Assembly (NCBI RefSeq): GCF_963678635.1
Contig: NC_087066.1
Coordinates: 9,824,723 to 9,888,722 of the forward strand
DNA length: 64,000 nucleotides
Direction of reading: 5' to 3'
Origin: Symsagittifera roscoffensis
Lineage: Eukaryota > Xenacoelomorpha > Acoela > Convolutidae
Shown: one piece after another, positions 33,118 to 46,234 of the stretch
Layout of the letters: each line of letters opens with the position of its first letter
Position numbering within the stretch: position 1 is the first letter of the stretch
Notes under the pieces: generated by a model
Told to the model about the DNA's origin: nothing
The model's database searches: none
What the model saw: the letters and a program-made list of their open reading frames with translations, nothing else
Program-made: the position numbers and the translations under genes

Positions 33118-35645
33118 CTAGAGAGATTGTGGTGCATGAGAGCATGAGAGATTGTGATTCAAGAGAGTTTGAGATGCGGTGTTGGTTGAGAGCATGAGAG
33201 ATGGTGATTCACGAGAGCATGAGAGATGGTAGTGCATGAGAGCATGAGAGAAGGCGGTGCATGGAAGCATCAGATATGGTGGAGCATGAGAGCATCAGGT
33301 ATTTTGATGAGTGAGAGCATGAGAGATGAGGTTGCATGACTGCTTGAGAGTTGTTGGTGCTTGAGAGTATAGGAGGTGTTGGTTCATGATAGCAAGAGAT
33401 TTCTTGGTGCAAGAAAGATAAAGGTGCAGGAGAGCATTAGAGATGGTGGTGCATCAGAGCTTGAAAGATTTTGGTGCATGAGAGCAAGAGGGATGGTGCT
33501 GCATGATAGCAAGAGAGTTTTTGGTGCATGAGAGCAAGAAAGACGAGGTTGCAGGAGAGCTTGTGAGATGGTGGTGCATGAGAGCATGAGAGATGGTGTT
33601 ACATGAGAGCTTGAGAGATTGTGGTGCATGAAAGCATGAGAGATGGTTAAGCAAGAGAGTATGAGATGGAGTGTTGCTTGAGACATGAGACATGGTGATT
33701 CATGAGAGCATGAGAGATGGCAGTACATGAGAGCATGAGAGTAGGTGATGCATAGACGTTTGATAGATGGTGGTGCATGAGAGCATGAGAGATGGTGGAG
33801 CGTGAGAGCATCAGATATTTTGATGAGTGAGAGCATGAGAGATGTTGTTGCATGAGTGCTTGAGAGTTGCTGGTGCTTGAGAGCATGGGAGGCGTTGGTT
33901 CAAGATAGCAAGAGATTTCTTGGTGCAAGAAAGATAAAGGTGCAGGAGAAAATGAGAGATGGTGGTGCATCAGAGCATGAAAGATGTTGGTGCATGAGAG
34001 CAAGAGAGATGGTGCTGCATGAGATCATGAGACATGGTGATTCATGAGAGCATGAGAGAAGGTAGTACATGAGAGCATGAGAGTAAGTGATGCATGGAAG
34101 CATCAGAGATGGTGGAGCATGAGAGCATCAGGTATTTTGATGAGTGAGAGCATGAGAGATGAGGTTGCATGACTGCTTGAGAGTTGTTGGTGCTTGAGAG
34201 TATGGGAGGTGTTGGTTCATGATAGCAAGAGATTTCTTGGTGCAAGAAAGATAAAGGTGCAGGAGAAAATGAGAGATGGTGGTGCATCAGAGCATGAAAG
34301 ATGTTGGTGCATGAGACCAAGAGAGATGGTGCTGCATGAGATCATGAGACATGGTGATTCATGAGAGCATGAGAGAAGGTAGTACATGAGAGCATGAGAG
34401 TAGGTGATGCATAGACGTTTGATAGATGGTGGTGCATGAGAGCATGAGCGATGATGCTGCATGAGAGTATGAGATGCGGTGTTGCTTGAGAGCATGGAAG
34501 ATGATGATTCACGAGAGCCTGAGAAATGGTAGTGCATGGAGCATGAGAGTAGGCGGTGCATGGAAGCATCAGAGATGGTGGATCGTGAGAGCATCAGATC
34601 TTTTGATGAGTGAGAGCATGAGAGATGGTGTTGCATGAGTGCTTGAGAGTTGCTGGTGCTTGAGAGCATGGGAGGCGTTGGTTCAAGATAGCAAGAGAAT
34701 TCTTGGTGCAAGAAAGTTAAAGGTGCAGGAGAACATGAGAGATGGTGGTGTATCAGAGCATGAAAGATGTTGGTGCATGAGAGCAAGAGAGATGGTGCTG
34801 CATGAGAGCATGAGAGATGGTGTTACGTGAGAGCTTGAGAGATTGTGGTGCATGAAAGCATGAGAGATGGTTAAGCAAGAGAGTTTGAGATGGGTGTTGC
34901 TTGAGACATGAGACATGAGACATGGTGATTCATGAGAGCATGAGAGATAGTAGTACATGAGAGCATGAGAGTAGGTGATGCATAGACGTTTGATAGGTGG
35001 TGGTGCATGAGAGCATGAGAGATGGTGCTGCATGAGAGTATGAGATGCGGTGTTGCTTGAGAGCATGGAAGATGGAGATTCACGAGAGCCTGAGAGATGG
35101 TAGTGCATGAGAGCATGAGAGAAGGCGGTGCATGGAAGCATCAGAGATGGTGGAGCGTGAGAGCATCAGATATTTTGATGAGTGAGAGCATGAGAGATGG
35201 TGTTGCATGAGTGCTTGAGAGTTGCTGGTGCTTGAGAGCATGGGAGGCGTTGGTTCAAGATAGCAAGAGATTTCTTGGTGCAAGAAAGATAAAGGTGCAG
35301 GAGAACATGAGAGATGGTGGTGCATCAGAGCATGAAAGATGTTGGTGCATGAGAGCAAGAGAGATGGTGCTGCATGAGAGCATTAGAGATGGTGTTACAT
35401 GAGAGCTTGAGAGATTGTGGTGCGTGAAAGCATGAGAGATGGTTAAGCAAGAGAGTTTGAGATGGGGTGTTGCTTGAGACATGAGACATGGTGATTCATG
35501 AGAGCATGAGAGATGGTAGTACATGAGAGTATGAGAGTAGGTGATGCATAGACGTTTGATAGATGGTGGTGCATGAGAGCATGAGAGATGGTGCTGCATG
35601 AGAGTATGAGATGCGGTGTTGCTTGAGAGCATGAGAGAAGCTGGT

Positions 35646-36023
35646 GCAGTTATTAGAAAATAGGACCGGTTTGACGGTAGACCCTTCTCGGTAAAGAGGA
35701 AATTATGCGCAAAAGGCTTTAAAATCCTTCGAAAGTGATCTAATAGTCAACAAAGGCAAATTAAGCTGTTTTGTACCCGTGGGAAACAGATGGGAATTTG
35801 AAACTAAGCATTTGGACAATGATTAAAGTTGCTTGAAGACGCTTCCGAGCTTTCCCAACTCGTAGGATAAACTCCTGACTTGGAAACGGAGGGGTACAAT
35901 AAAAAAATTGACGCTTTTCAGTTTGCTTCTTTCAAATCAAGTTTTAAACAACAGCACCCGGCCATCTCAAAAGGGATCTCAATTTGCCCATCCAGATGGC
36001 TACGATTTTTGACAATCTGATAG
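35646..36023. repeat. Array-2 spacer S7 (short type)
   Basis: Lies 2,905 bp after S6, twice the 1,452-bp period, as if an intervening spacer had been lost or converted. Confidence 0.88.
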
Positions 36024-38304
36024 CTAGAGAGATTGTGGTGCATGAGAGCATGAGAGATTGTGATTCAAGAGAGTTTGAGATGCGGTGTTGGTTGAGAGCA
36101 TGAGAGATGGTGATTCACGAGAGCATGAGAGATGGTAGTGCATGAGAGCATGAGAGAAGGCGGTGCATGGAAGCATCAGAGATGGTGGAGCATGAGAGCA
36201 TCAGGTATTTTGATGAGTGAGAGCATGAGAGATGAGGTTGCATGACTGCTTGAGAGTTGTTGGTGCTTGAGAGTATGGGAGGTGTTGGTTCATGATAGCA
36301 AGAGATTTCTTGGTGCAAGAAAGATAAAGGTGCAGGAGAGCATTAGAGATGGTGGTGCATCAGAGCTTGAAAGATTTTGGTGCATGAGAGCAAGAGGGAT
36401 GGTGCTGCATGATAGCAAGAGAGTTTTTGGTGCATGAGAGCAAGAAAGACGAGGTTGCAGGAGAGCTTGTGAGATGGTGGTGCATGAGAGCATGAGAGAT
36501 GGTGTTACATGAGAGCTTGAGAGATTGTGGTGCATGAAAGCATGAGAGATGGTTAAGCAAGAGAGTATGAGATGGAGTGTTGCTTGAGACATGAGACATG
36601 AGACATGGTGATTCATGAGAGCATGAGAGATGGCAGTACATGAGAGCATGAGAGTAGGTGATGCATAGACGTTTGATAGATGGTGGTGCATGAGAGCATG
36701 AGAGATGGTGGAGCGTGAGAGCATCAGATATTTTGATGAGTGAGAGCATGAGAGATGTTGTTGCATGAGTGCTTGAGAGTTGCTGGTGCTTGAGAGCATG
36801 GGAGGCGTTGGTTCAAGATAGCAAGAGATTTCTTGGTGCAAGAAAGATAAAGGTGTAGGAGAAAATGAGAGATGGTGGTGCATCAGAGCATGAAAGATGT
36901 TGGTGCATGAGAGCAAGAGAGATGGTGCTGCATGAGATCATAAGACATGGTGATTCATGAGAGCATGAGAGAAGGTAGTACATGAGAGCATGAGAGTAGG
37001 TGATGCATAGACGTTTGATAGATGGTGGTGGTGCATGAGAGCATGAGATGCGGTGTTGCTTGAGAGCATGGAAGATGGTGATTCACGAGAGCCTGAGAAA
37101 TGGTAGTGCATGGAGCATGAGAGAAGGCGGTGCATGGAAGCATCAGAGATGGTGGAGCGTGAGAGCATCAGATATTTTGATGAGTGAGAGCATGAGAGAT
37201 GGTGTTGCATGAGTGCTTGAGAGTTGCTGGTGCATGAGAGCATGAGATGCGGTGTTGCTTGAGAGCATGGAAGATGGTGATTCACGAGAGCCTGAGAAAT
37301 GGTAGCGCATGGAGCATGAGAGAAGGCGGTGCATGGAAGCATCAGAGATGGTGGAGCGTGAGAGCATCAGATATTTTGATGAGTGAGAGCATGAGAGATG
37401 GTGTTTCATGAGTGCTTGAGAGTTGCTGGTGCATGAGAGCATGGGAGGCGTTGGTTCAAGATAGCAAGAGAATTCTTGGTGCAAGAAAGTTAAAGGTGCA
37501 GGAGAACATGAGAGATGGTGGTGTATCAGAGCATGAAAGATGTTGGTGCATGAGAGCAAGAGAGATGGTGCTGCATGAGAGCATGAGAGATGGTGTTACG
37601 TGAGAGCTTGAGAGATTGTGGTGCATGAGAGCATGAGAGATTGTGATTCAAGAGAGTTTGAGGTGCGGTGTTGGTTGAGAGCATGAGAGATGGTGATTCA
37701 AGAGAGCATGAGAGACGGTAGTGCATGAGAGCATGAGAGAAGGCCGTGCATGGAAGCATCAGAGATGGTGGGGCATGAGAGCATCAGATATTTTGATGAG
37801 TGAGAGCATGAGAGATGAGGATGCATGAGTGCTTGAGAGTTGTTGGTGCAAGAAAGATAAAGGTGTAGGAGAGCATTAGAGATGGTGGTGCATAAGAGCA
37901 TGAAAGATGTTGTTGCATGAGAGCAAGAGAGATGGTGCTGCATGATAGCAAGAGAGTTTTTGGTGCATGAGAGCAAGAAAGACGAGGTTGCAGGAGAGCT
38001 TGTGAGATGGTGGTGCATGAGAGCATGAGAGATGGTGTTACATGAGAGCTTGAGATATTGTGGTGCATGAAAGCATGAGAGATGGTTAAGCAAGAGAGTA
38101 TGAGATGGAGTGTTGATTGAGACATGAGACATGAGACATGGTGATTCATGAGAGCATGAGAGATGGCAGTACATGAGAGCATGAGAGTAGGTGATGCATA
38201 GACGTTTGATAGATGGTGGTGCATGAGAGCATGAGAGATGGTGCTGCATGACAGTATGAGATGCGGCGTTGCTTGAGAGCATGAGAGATGGTTGTGCTTG
38301 AAAG

Positions 38305-38815
38305 CATTGGATTGTCAGTAAGGACAACTTTAGCAGTTTTTAGAAACTAGGACCTGTTTGACAGTAGACCCTTCTCGGTACAGAAGAAATTATGCGGAAA
38401 CGCTTTAAAGTCCTTCGAAAGAGATCTAATGGTCAACAAATGCAATTTAAGCTGTTTTGTACCCGTGAGAAGGAGATGGGAACTTGAAAGTAAGCATTCG
38501 GACAGTGAGTGAACTTGCTTGTAAAACCTTCGGAGCTTTCCCAACGCGTATGATAAACTCATGACTTGGAAACAGATGAGTACAATAAGGAAAAAGAGAC
38601 GCTTTTCAGTTTGTTTGTTTTTTATCAAGTTTTAAACAACGGCACCCGGTAGGGTCTCGTTAGAATCATCTGAAAAGGGTTCCTAATTCGCCAATCCGGA
38701 GCGCTACGTCTTTTGCCAATCCAAAATGGTCCATATATCGATATTCTGGAAGGGTACCTCAGTCGCCAATCCGGAAGTTTCTATAAAACCACGATGAATG
38801 AGATTATTAGAGACG
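38305..38815. repeat. Array-2 spacer S8 (long type)
   Basis: Long type with the full array-1-like tail. The minus strand has a 93-codon frame (38628-38347) with a hydrophobic N-terminus, also open in S9 and S10. Confidence 0.88.
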
Positions 38816-39566
38816 GTAGTACATCAGATCAATAGAGATGGTATGTCATTGAAAGCATGAGAGATGTTGGTACATGAGAGTATGAGATACGGTGGTGCAT
38901 GGTAGCCAGAGATATTGTGGTGCATGAGAGCATGAGAGATGGTGATTCACCAAAGCATGAGAGATGGTAGTGCATGATAGCATGAGAGAAGGCGGTGCAT
39001 GGAAGCATCAGATATTTTGATGAGTGAGAGCATGAGAGATGGTGTTGCATGAGTGCTTGAGAGTTGTTGGTGCTTGAGAGTATGGGAGGCGTTGGTTCAT
39101 GATAGCAAAAGATTTCTTGGTGCAAGAAAGATAAAGGTGCAGGAGAGCATGAGAGATGGTGGTGCATCAGAGCATGAAAGATGTTGGTGCATGAGAGCAA
39201 GAGAGATGGTGCTGCATGATAGCAAGAGAGGTTTTGGTGCATGAGAGCAAGAAAGACGAGGGTGCAGGAGAGCTTGAGAGATGGTGGTGCATGAGAGCAT
39301 GAGAGATGGTGTTACATGAGAGCTTAAGAGATTGTGGTGCATGAAAGCATGAGAGATGGTTAGGCAAGAGAGTATGAGATGGGGTAATGCTTGAGACATG
39401 AGGCATGAGACATGGTGATTCATGAGAGCATGAGAGATGATAGTACATGAGAGCATGAGAGTAGGTGATGCATAGACGTTTGATAGATGGTGGTGCATGA
39501 GAGCATGAGAGATGGTGCTGCATGACAGTATGAGATGCGGTGTTGCTTGAGAGCATGGGAGATGGT

Positions 39567-40069
39567 TGTCAGTAAGGACAACTTTAGCCGTTTTTAGAAA
39601 CTAGGACCTGTTTGACGGTAGACCCTTCTCGGTACAGAAAAAATTATGCGGAAAAGCTTTAAAGTCCTTCGAAAGTGATCTTATAGTCAACAAAGGCAAT
39701 TTAAGCTGTTTTGTACACGTGAGAAAGGGATGGGAACTTGAAAGTAAGCATTCGGACGGTGAGTGAACTTGCTTGTAAGCCCCTCGGAGCTTTCCCAACG
39801 CGTATGATAAACTCCTGACTTGGAAACAGAGGAGTACAATAAGAAAAAAGAGACGCTTTTCAGTTTGTTTGTTTTTTATCAAGTTTTAAACAACGGCACC
39901 CGGTAGGGTCTCGTTAGCACCATCTGAAAAGGGTTCCTAATTCACCAATCCGGAGCGCTACGTCTTTTGCCAATCCAAAAGGGTCCATATATCGATATTC
40001 TGGAAGGGTACCTCAGTCGCCAATCCGGAAGTTTCTATAAAACCACGATGAATGAGATTATTAGAGACG
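39567..40069. repeat. Array-2 spacer S9 (long type)
   Basis: The ACTAGGACCTG landmark is exactly 1,254 bp after that of S8. The 93-codon minus-strand frame occupies 39882-39601. Confidence 0.88.
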
Positions 40070-40820
40070 GTAGTACATCAGATCAATAGAGATGGTATGT
40101 CAGTGAAAGCATGAGAGATGGTGGTACATGAGAGCATGAGATACGGTGGTGCATGGTAGCCAGAGAGATTGTGGTGCATGAGAGCATGAGAGATGGTGAT
40201 TCACGAAAGCATGAGAGATGGTAGTGCATGAGAGCATGAGAGAAGGCGGTGCATGGAAGCATCAGAGATGGTGGAGCATGAGAGCATCAGATATTTTGAT
40301 GAGTGAGAGCATGAGATATGGTGTTGCATGAGTGCTTGAGAGTTGTTGGTGCTTGAGAGTATGGGAGGCGTTGGTTCATGATAGCAAAAGATTTCTTGGT
40401 GCAAGAAAGATAAAGGTGCAGGAGAGCATGAGAGATGGTGGTGCATCAGAGCATGAAAGATGTTGGTGCATGAGAGCAAGAGAGATGGTGCTGCATGATA
40501 GCAAGAGAGGTTTTGGTGCATGAGAGCAAGAAAGACGAGGGTGCAGGAGAGCTTGAGAGATGGTGTTACATGAGAGCTTGAGAGATTGTGGTGCATGAAA
40601 GCATGAGAGATGGTTAAGCAAGAGAGTATGAGATGGGGTGTTGCTTGAGACATGAGACATGAGACATGGTGATTCATGAAAGCATGAGAGATAGTAGTAC
40701 ATGAGAGCATGAGAGTAGGTGATGCATAGACGTTTGATAGATGGTGGTGCATGAGAGCATGAGAGATGGTGCTGCATGACAGTATGAGATGCGGTGTTGC
40801 TTGAGAGCATGGGAGATGGT

Positions 40821-41323
40821 TGTCAGTAAGGACAACTTTAGCCGTTTTTAGAAACTAGGACCTGTTTGACGGTAGACCCTTCTCGGTACAGAAAAAATTA
40901 TGCGGAAAAGCTTTAAAGTCCTTCGAAAGTGATCTTATAGTCAACAAAGGCAATTTAAGCTGTTTTGTACACGTGAGAAAGAGATGGGAACTTGAAAGTA
41001 AGCATTCGGACGGTGAGTGAACTTGCTTGTAAACCCCTCGGAGCTTTCCCAACGCGTATGATAAACTCCTGACTTGGAAACAGAGGAGTACAATAAGAAA
41101 AAAGAGACGCTTTTCAGTTTGTTTGTTTTTTATCAAGTTTTAAACAACGGCACCCGGTATGGTTTCGTTAGCACCATCTGAAAAGGGTTCCTAACTCGCC
41201 AATCCGGAGGGCTACGTCTTTTGCCAATCCGAAAGGGTCCATATATCGATATTCTGGAAGGGTACCTCAGTCGCCAATCCGGAAGTTTCTATAAAACCAC
41301 GATGAATGAGATTATTAGAGACG
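40821..41323. repeat. Array-2 spacer S10 (long type)
   Basis: The same landmark is again exactly 1,254 bp after S9. The 93-codon frame occupies 41136-40855. Confidence 0.88.
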
Positions 41324-44300
41324 GTAGTACATCAGATCAATAGAGATGGTATGTCATTGAAAACATGAGAGATGGTGGTACATGGGAGCATGAGATACGG
41401 TGGTGCATGGTAGCCAGAGAGATTGTGGTGCATGAGAGCTTGAGAGATGGTGATTCACACGAGCATGAGAGATGGTAGTGCATGAGAGCATGCGAAAAGG
41501 CGGTGCATGGAAGTTTGATAGATGATGGTGCATGAGAGCATGAGATACGGTGGTGCATGGTAGCCAAAGAGATTGTGGTTCATGAGATCATGAGAGATGG
41601 TGATGCAAGAGAGTATGAGATGCCATGTTGCTTGAGAGCATGAGAATGGTGATTCATGAGAGTATGAGAGTTGGTAGTGCATGGGAGCATGAGAGAAGGT
41701 GGATTAGTTTTCTTTGTGGTTGAGAGCAAGAAAGATGAAGGTGGAAGAGAGCAGGAGATCATGAGAGATGGTGGTGCTTGAGAGCATGAGAGATGGTTGT
41801 GCATCAGAGCAAAGAAAAACTTTGGTACATGAGATCACGAGAGATCGAGCTGCATGAGAGTATGAGAGGCGTTGTTGCATGACAGCAAGAGAGGTTTTGG
41901 TGCATAGAGCAAGAAAGACGATGGTTCAGGAGAGCTAGAGAGATGGTGGTGCATGATAGCATGGGATATGGTTTTGGATGGGTGCTTGAGAGATGGTGGT
42001 GATTGAGAGCGTGAGAGGATGGTGCTGCGCATGACAGCATGAGATGCGGTGGTTCATGATAGCAAGAGGTTTCTTGGTGCATGAGAGCAAGAGAGATAAA
42101 AGTGCAGGAAAGCATGAGAGCATGAGAGATGGTGGTACATGAGAGCATGATAGATGATGGTGCATCAGAGAATGAAAGATGTTGGTGCATGATAGCAAGA
42201 GAGATGGTGCTGCATGATAGCAAGAGAGGTTTTGGTGCATGAGAGCAAGATTGACGAGGGTGCAGGAGAGCTTGAGAGATGGTGGTGCATGAGAGCATGA
42301 GAGATGATGTTATATGAGAGCTTGAGAGATTGTGTTGCATGAAAGCATGAGAGATGGTAAAGCAAGAGAGTATGAGATGGGGTGTTGCTTGAGACATGAG
42401 AGCATGATAGATGATAGTGCATGAGAGCATGAGAGAAGGTGGTGCATAGAATTTTGATAGATGATGTGCATGAGAGCATGAAAAATGGTGCTGCATGACA
42501 GTATGAGATGCGGTGTTGCTTGAGAGCATGAGAGATGGTGGTTCATGAGAGCATGAGATATGGTAGTGCATGAGAGCATGAGATAAGGTGGTGCATGGAA
42601 GCATCGGAGATGGTGGAGCAAGAGTGCATCAGATATTTTGATGAGTGAGAGCATGAGAGATGGTGTTACATGAGTGCTTGAGAATTGTTGGTGCTTGAGT
42701 GTATTAGAGGCGTTGTTGCATGAGAGCAAGAAAGACGATGGTGGAGGAGAGCTCGAGAGATGGTGGTGCACGAGAGCATGAGAGATGATGTTACATGAGA
42801 GCCTGAGAGATAGTGTTGCTTGAGAGCGTGAGAGATGGTGCTGCGCATGAGAGCATGAGATGCGGTGGTGCATGAGAGCATGAGAGATGATGTTTCATGA
42901 GAGCCTGAGAGATAGTAGTGCTTGAGAGCGTGAGAGATGGTGCTGTGAATGAGAGCATGAGATGCGGTGGTGCATGAGAGCAAAAGAAATTGTGGCACAT
43001 GAGAGCATTTGAGATGGAGCTGCATGAGAGTATGAGAGGCGTTGGTGCATGACAGCAAGAGATGTTATGGTACATGATAGCAAGAACGACCGTGGTGCGT
43101 GAGAGCGTGAGAAATGGTGCTGCATGAGAGTCTGAGAGGTGGTGGTGCATGATAGCATGAGAGGTTTTGGTGCATAGAGCAAGAAAGAGGATGGTGCAGG
43201 AGAGCTTTAGAGTTGGTGGTGCGTTAGAGCGTGAAAGATGGTGCTGCGCATGAGAGCATTAGATGCGGTGGTTCATGATAGCAAGAGATTTCTTGGTGCA
43301 TAAGAGCAAGAGAGATAAAAGTGCAGGAGAGCATGATATCATGAGAGATGGTGCTACATGAGAGTATGAGAGGCGGTGGTGCATGATAGCAAGAGACGTT
43401 TTGGTACATGAGAGCAAGAAAGACGATGCTGCAGGAGAGCTTGAGAGATGGCGGTGCAAGAGAGCATGGGAGATGGTGTTGCATGGATGCTTGAGAGATG
43501 GTGGTGCATGAGAGCATGAGAGATGGTGGTGCATTAGGTTCTGAGAGGTGGTGGTGCATGATAGCAAGAGAGGTTTTGTTGCATAGAGCAAGAAAGACGA
43601 TGGTGCAGGAGAGCTTGAGAGATGGTGGTGCTTGAGAGCTTGAGAGATGGAGCTGCGCATGAGAGCATTAGATGCGGTAGTTCATGATAGCAAGAGATTT
43701 CTTGGTGCATGAGAGCAAGAGAGATAAAAGTGCAGGAGAGCATGAGATCATGAGAGATGGTGGTGCATCAGAGAATGAACGATGTTGGTGCATAATAGCA
43801 AGCGAGATTGTGCTGCATGATAGCAGGAGAGATTTTGGTGCATGAGAGCAAGAAAGACGAGGGTGCAGGAGAGGTGAGAGATGATGGCGCATGAGAGCAT
43901 GAGAGATGGTGTTACATGAGAGCTTGAGATATTGTGGTGCATGAAAGCATAAGAGATGGTAAAGCAAGAGAGTTTGAGATGGGGTGTTGCTTGAGAGACA
44001 TGAGAGCATGAGAGATGGTAGTGCATGAGAGCATGAGAGACGGTGGTGCATATAAGTTTGATAGATGATGGTGCATGAGAGAATGAGAGATAGTGCTGCA
44101 TGAGAATATGAGAGGCGGTGGCTGCTTGAGAGACATGAGACCATGAGCGATGGTAGTGCATGAGAGCATGAGAGACGGTGGTGCATAGAAGTTTGATAGA
44201 TGATGGTGCATGAGAGCATCAGAGATAGTGCTGCAGGAGATTATGAGATGCGGTGTTGCTTGAGAGCACGAGAGACGCTGGTGCAGGAGAGCTTGAGAGA

Positions 44301-44983
44301 TGGTGGTGCATGAGAGCATGAGAAATGGTGCTGCATTAGAGTCTGAGAGGTGGTGGTGCATGATAGCAAGAGAGGTTTTGTTGCATAGAGCAAGAAAGAG
44401 TATGGTGCAGGAGAGCTTGAGAGATGGTGGTGCTTGAGAGCGTGAGAGATGGTGCTGCGCATGAGAGCATGAGATGCGGTGGTTCATGATAGCAAGAGAT
44501 TCCTTGGTGCATGAGAGCAAGAGGGATAAAAGTGCAGGAGAGCATGAGATCATTAGAGATGGTGGTGCATCAGAGACTGAAAGATGTTGGTGCATAATAG
44601 CAAGAGAGATTGTGCTGCATGGTAGCAGGAGAGGTTTTGGTGCATGAGAGCAAGAAAGACGAGGGTGCAGTAGAGGTGAGAGATGGTGGTGCATAAGAGC
44701 ATGAGAGATGTTGTTACATGAGAGCTTGAGAGATTGTGTTGCATGAAAGCATAAGAGATGGTAAAGCAAGAGAGTTTGAGATGGGGTTTTGCTTGAGAGA
44801 CATGAGAGCATGAGAGATGGTAGTGCATGACAGCATGAGAGACGGTGGTGCATAGAAGTTTGATAGATGATGGTGCATGAGAGCATGAGAGATAGTGCTG
44901 CATGAGAGTATGAGCTGCGGTGTTGCTTGAGAGCATGAGAGACGCTGGTGCATGAAAGCATGAGATATTGTTGTGCATGAATA

Positions 44984-45052
44984 CATTGGTTTGTAAGAAA
45001 GGAAAATTTTTGCAGGTTTTAGAAAATAGGACCGATTTGACGGTGACCCTTC
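44984..45052. repeat. Array-2 spacer stub S11
   Basis: Only ~70 bp of the spacer start remains (CATTGGTTTGTAAGAAAGGA to GACGGTGACCCTTCT) before 25-bp units resume. Confidence 0.8.
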
Positions 45053-46164
45053 TGAGAGATGGTGGTGCATTAGAGCATGAGAGATGGTGGTGCTTGAGAG
45101 CGTGAGAGATGGTGCTGCGCATGAGAGCATGAGAGATGGTGGTGCATCAGATCATGAAAGATGTTGGTGCATAATAGCAAGAGAGATTGTGCTGCATGAT
45201 ATCAGGAGAGGTTTTGGTGCATGAGAGCAAGAAAGACGATGGTGCAGGAGAGCTTGAGAGATGGTGGTGCTTGAGAGAGTGAGAGATGGTGCTGCGCATG
45301 AGAGCATGAGATGCGGTGGTGCATGAGAACAAAAAGGATTGTGGCGCATGAGAGCATGAGAGATGGCCCTGCTTGAGAGCACGAGAGGCGTTGGTTCATG
45401 ATAGCAAGAGATTTCTTGTTGCTTGAGAGCAAGAAAGATAAAAGTGCAAGAAAGATAAAAGTGCAAGAGAGCATGAGAGCATATGAGATGGTGGTGCTAG
45501 AGATCATGAAAGTTGGTTGTGCATCAGAGCAAGAAACATGTTGGTGCATGAGAGCATGAGAGATGGAGCTGCATGAGAGTATGAGAGGCGTTGGTGAATG
45601 ACAGCAACAGAGGTTTTGGTACATGAGAGCAAGAAAGACGACGGTGCAGGAGAGCTTGAGAGATGGTGTTGCACGAGAGCATGGGATATGGTGTTGCATG
45701 GATGCTTGAGAGATGGTGGTGCATGAGAGCATGAGAGATGGTGCTGCATTAGAGTCTGAGAGGTGGTGGTGCATGATAGCAGGAGAGGTTTTGTTGCATA
45801 GAGCAAGAAAGACGATGGTGCGTGAGAGCTTGAGAGATGGTGATGCTTGAAAGCGTGAGAGATGGTGCTGCGCATGAGAGCATGAGAGATGGTGTTACAC
45901 GAGAGCTTGAGAGATTGTGTTGCATGAAAGCATAAGAAATGGTAAAGCAAGAGAGTTTGAGATGGGGTGTTGCTTGAGAGACACGAGAGCATGAGAGATG
46001 GTAGTGCATGAGAGCATGAGAGACGGTGGTGCATAGAAGTTTGATAGATGATGGTGCATGAGAGCATGAGAGATAGTGCTACATGAGAGTATGAGATGCG
46101 GTGTTGCTTGAGAGCATGAGAGACGCTGGTGCATGAAAGCATGAGAGATGGTTGTGCATGAAAA

Positions 46165-46234
46165 CATTGGCTTGTCAGAAAGGAAAATTTTTGCTGTTTT
46201 TAGTAAATAGGACCGGTTTGACGGTGACCCTTCT
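46165..46234. repeat. Array-2 spacer stub S12
   Basis: The same truncation point as S11, so the stub was amplified after the truncation. Confidence 0.8.

Noticed and set aside
27199-41323. Idea that the array-2 spacer core is 28S rRNA-derived
   Set aside because: A GTACCCGTGAGAAAG..GAACTTGAAAG stretch loosely resembles the 28S GTACCGTGAGGGAAAG region, but flanking 28S landmarks are absent.
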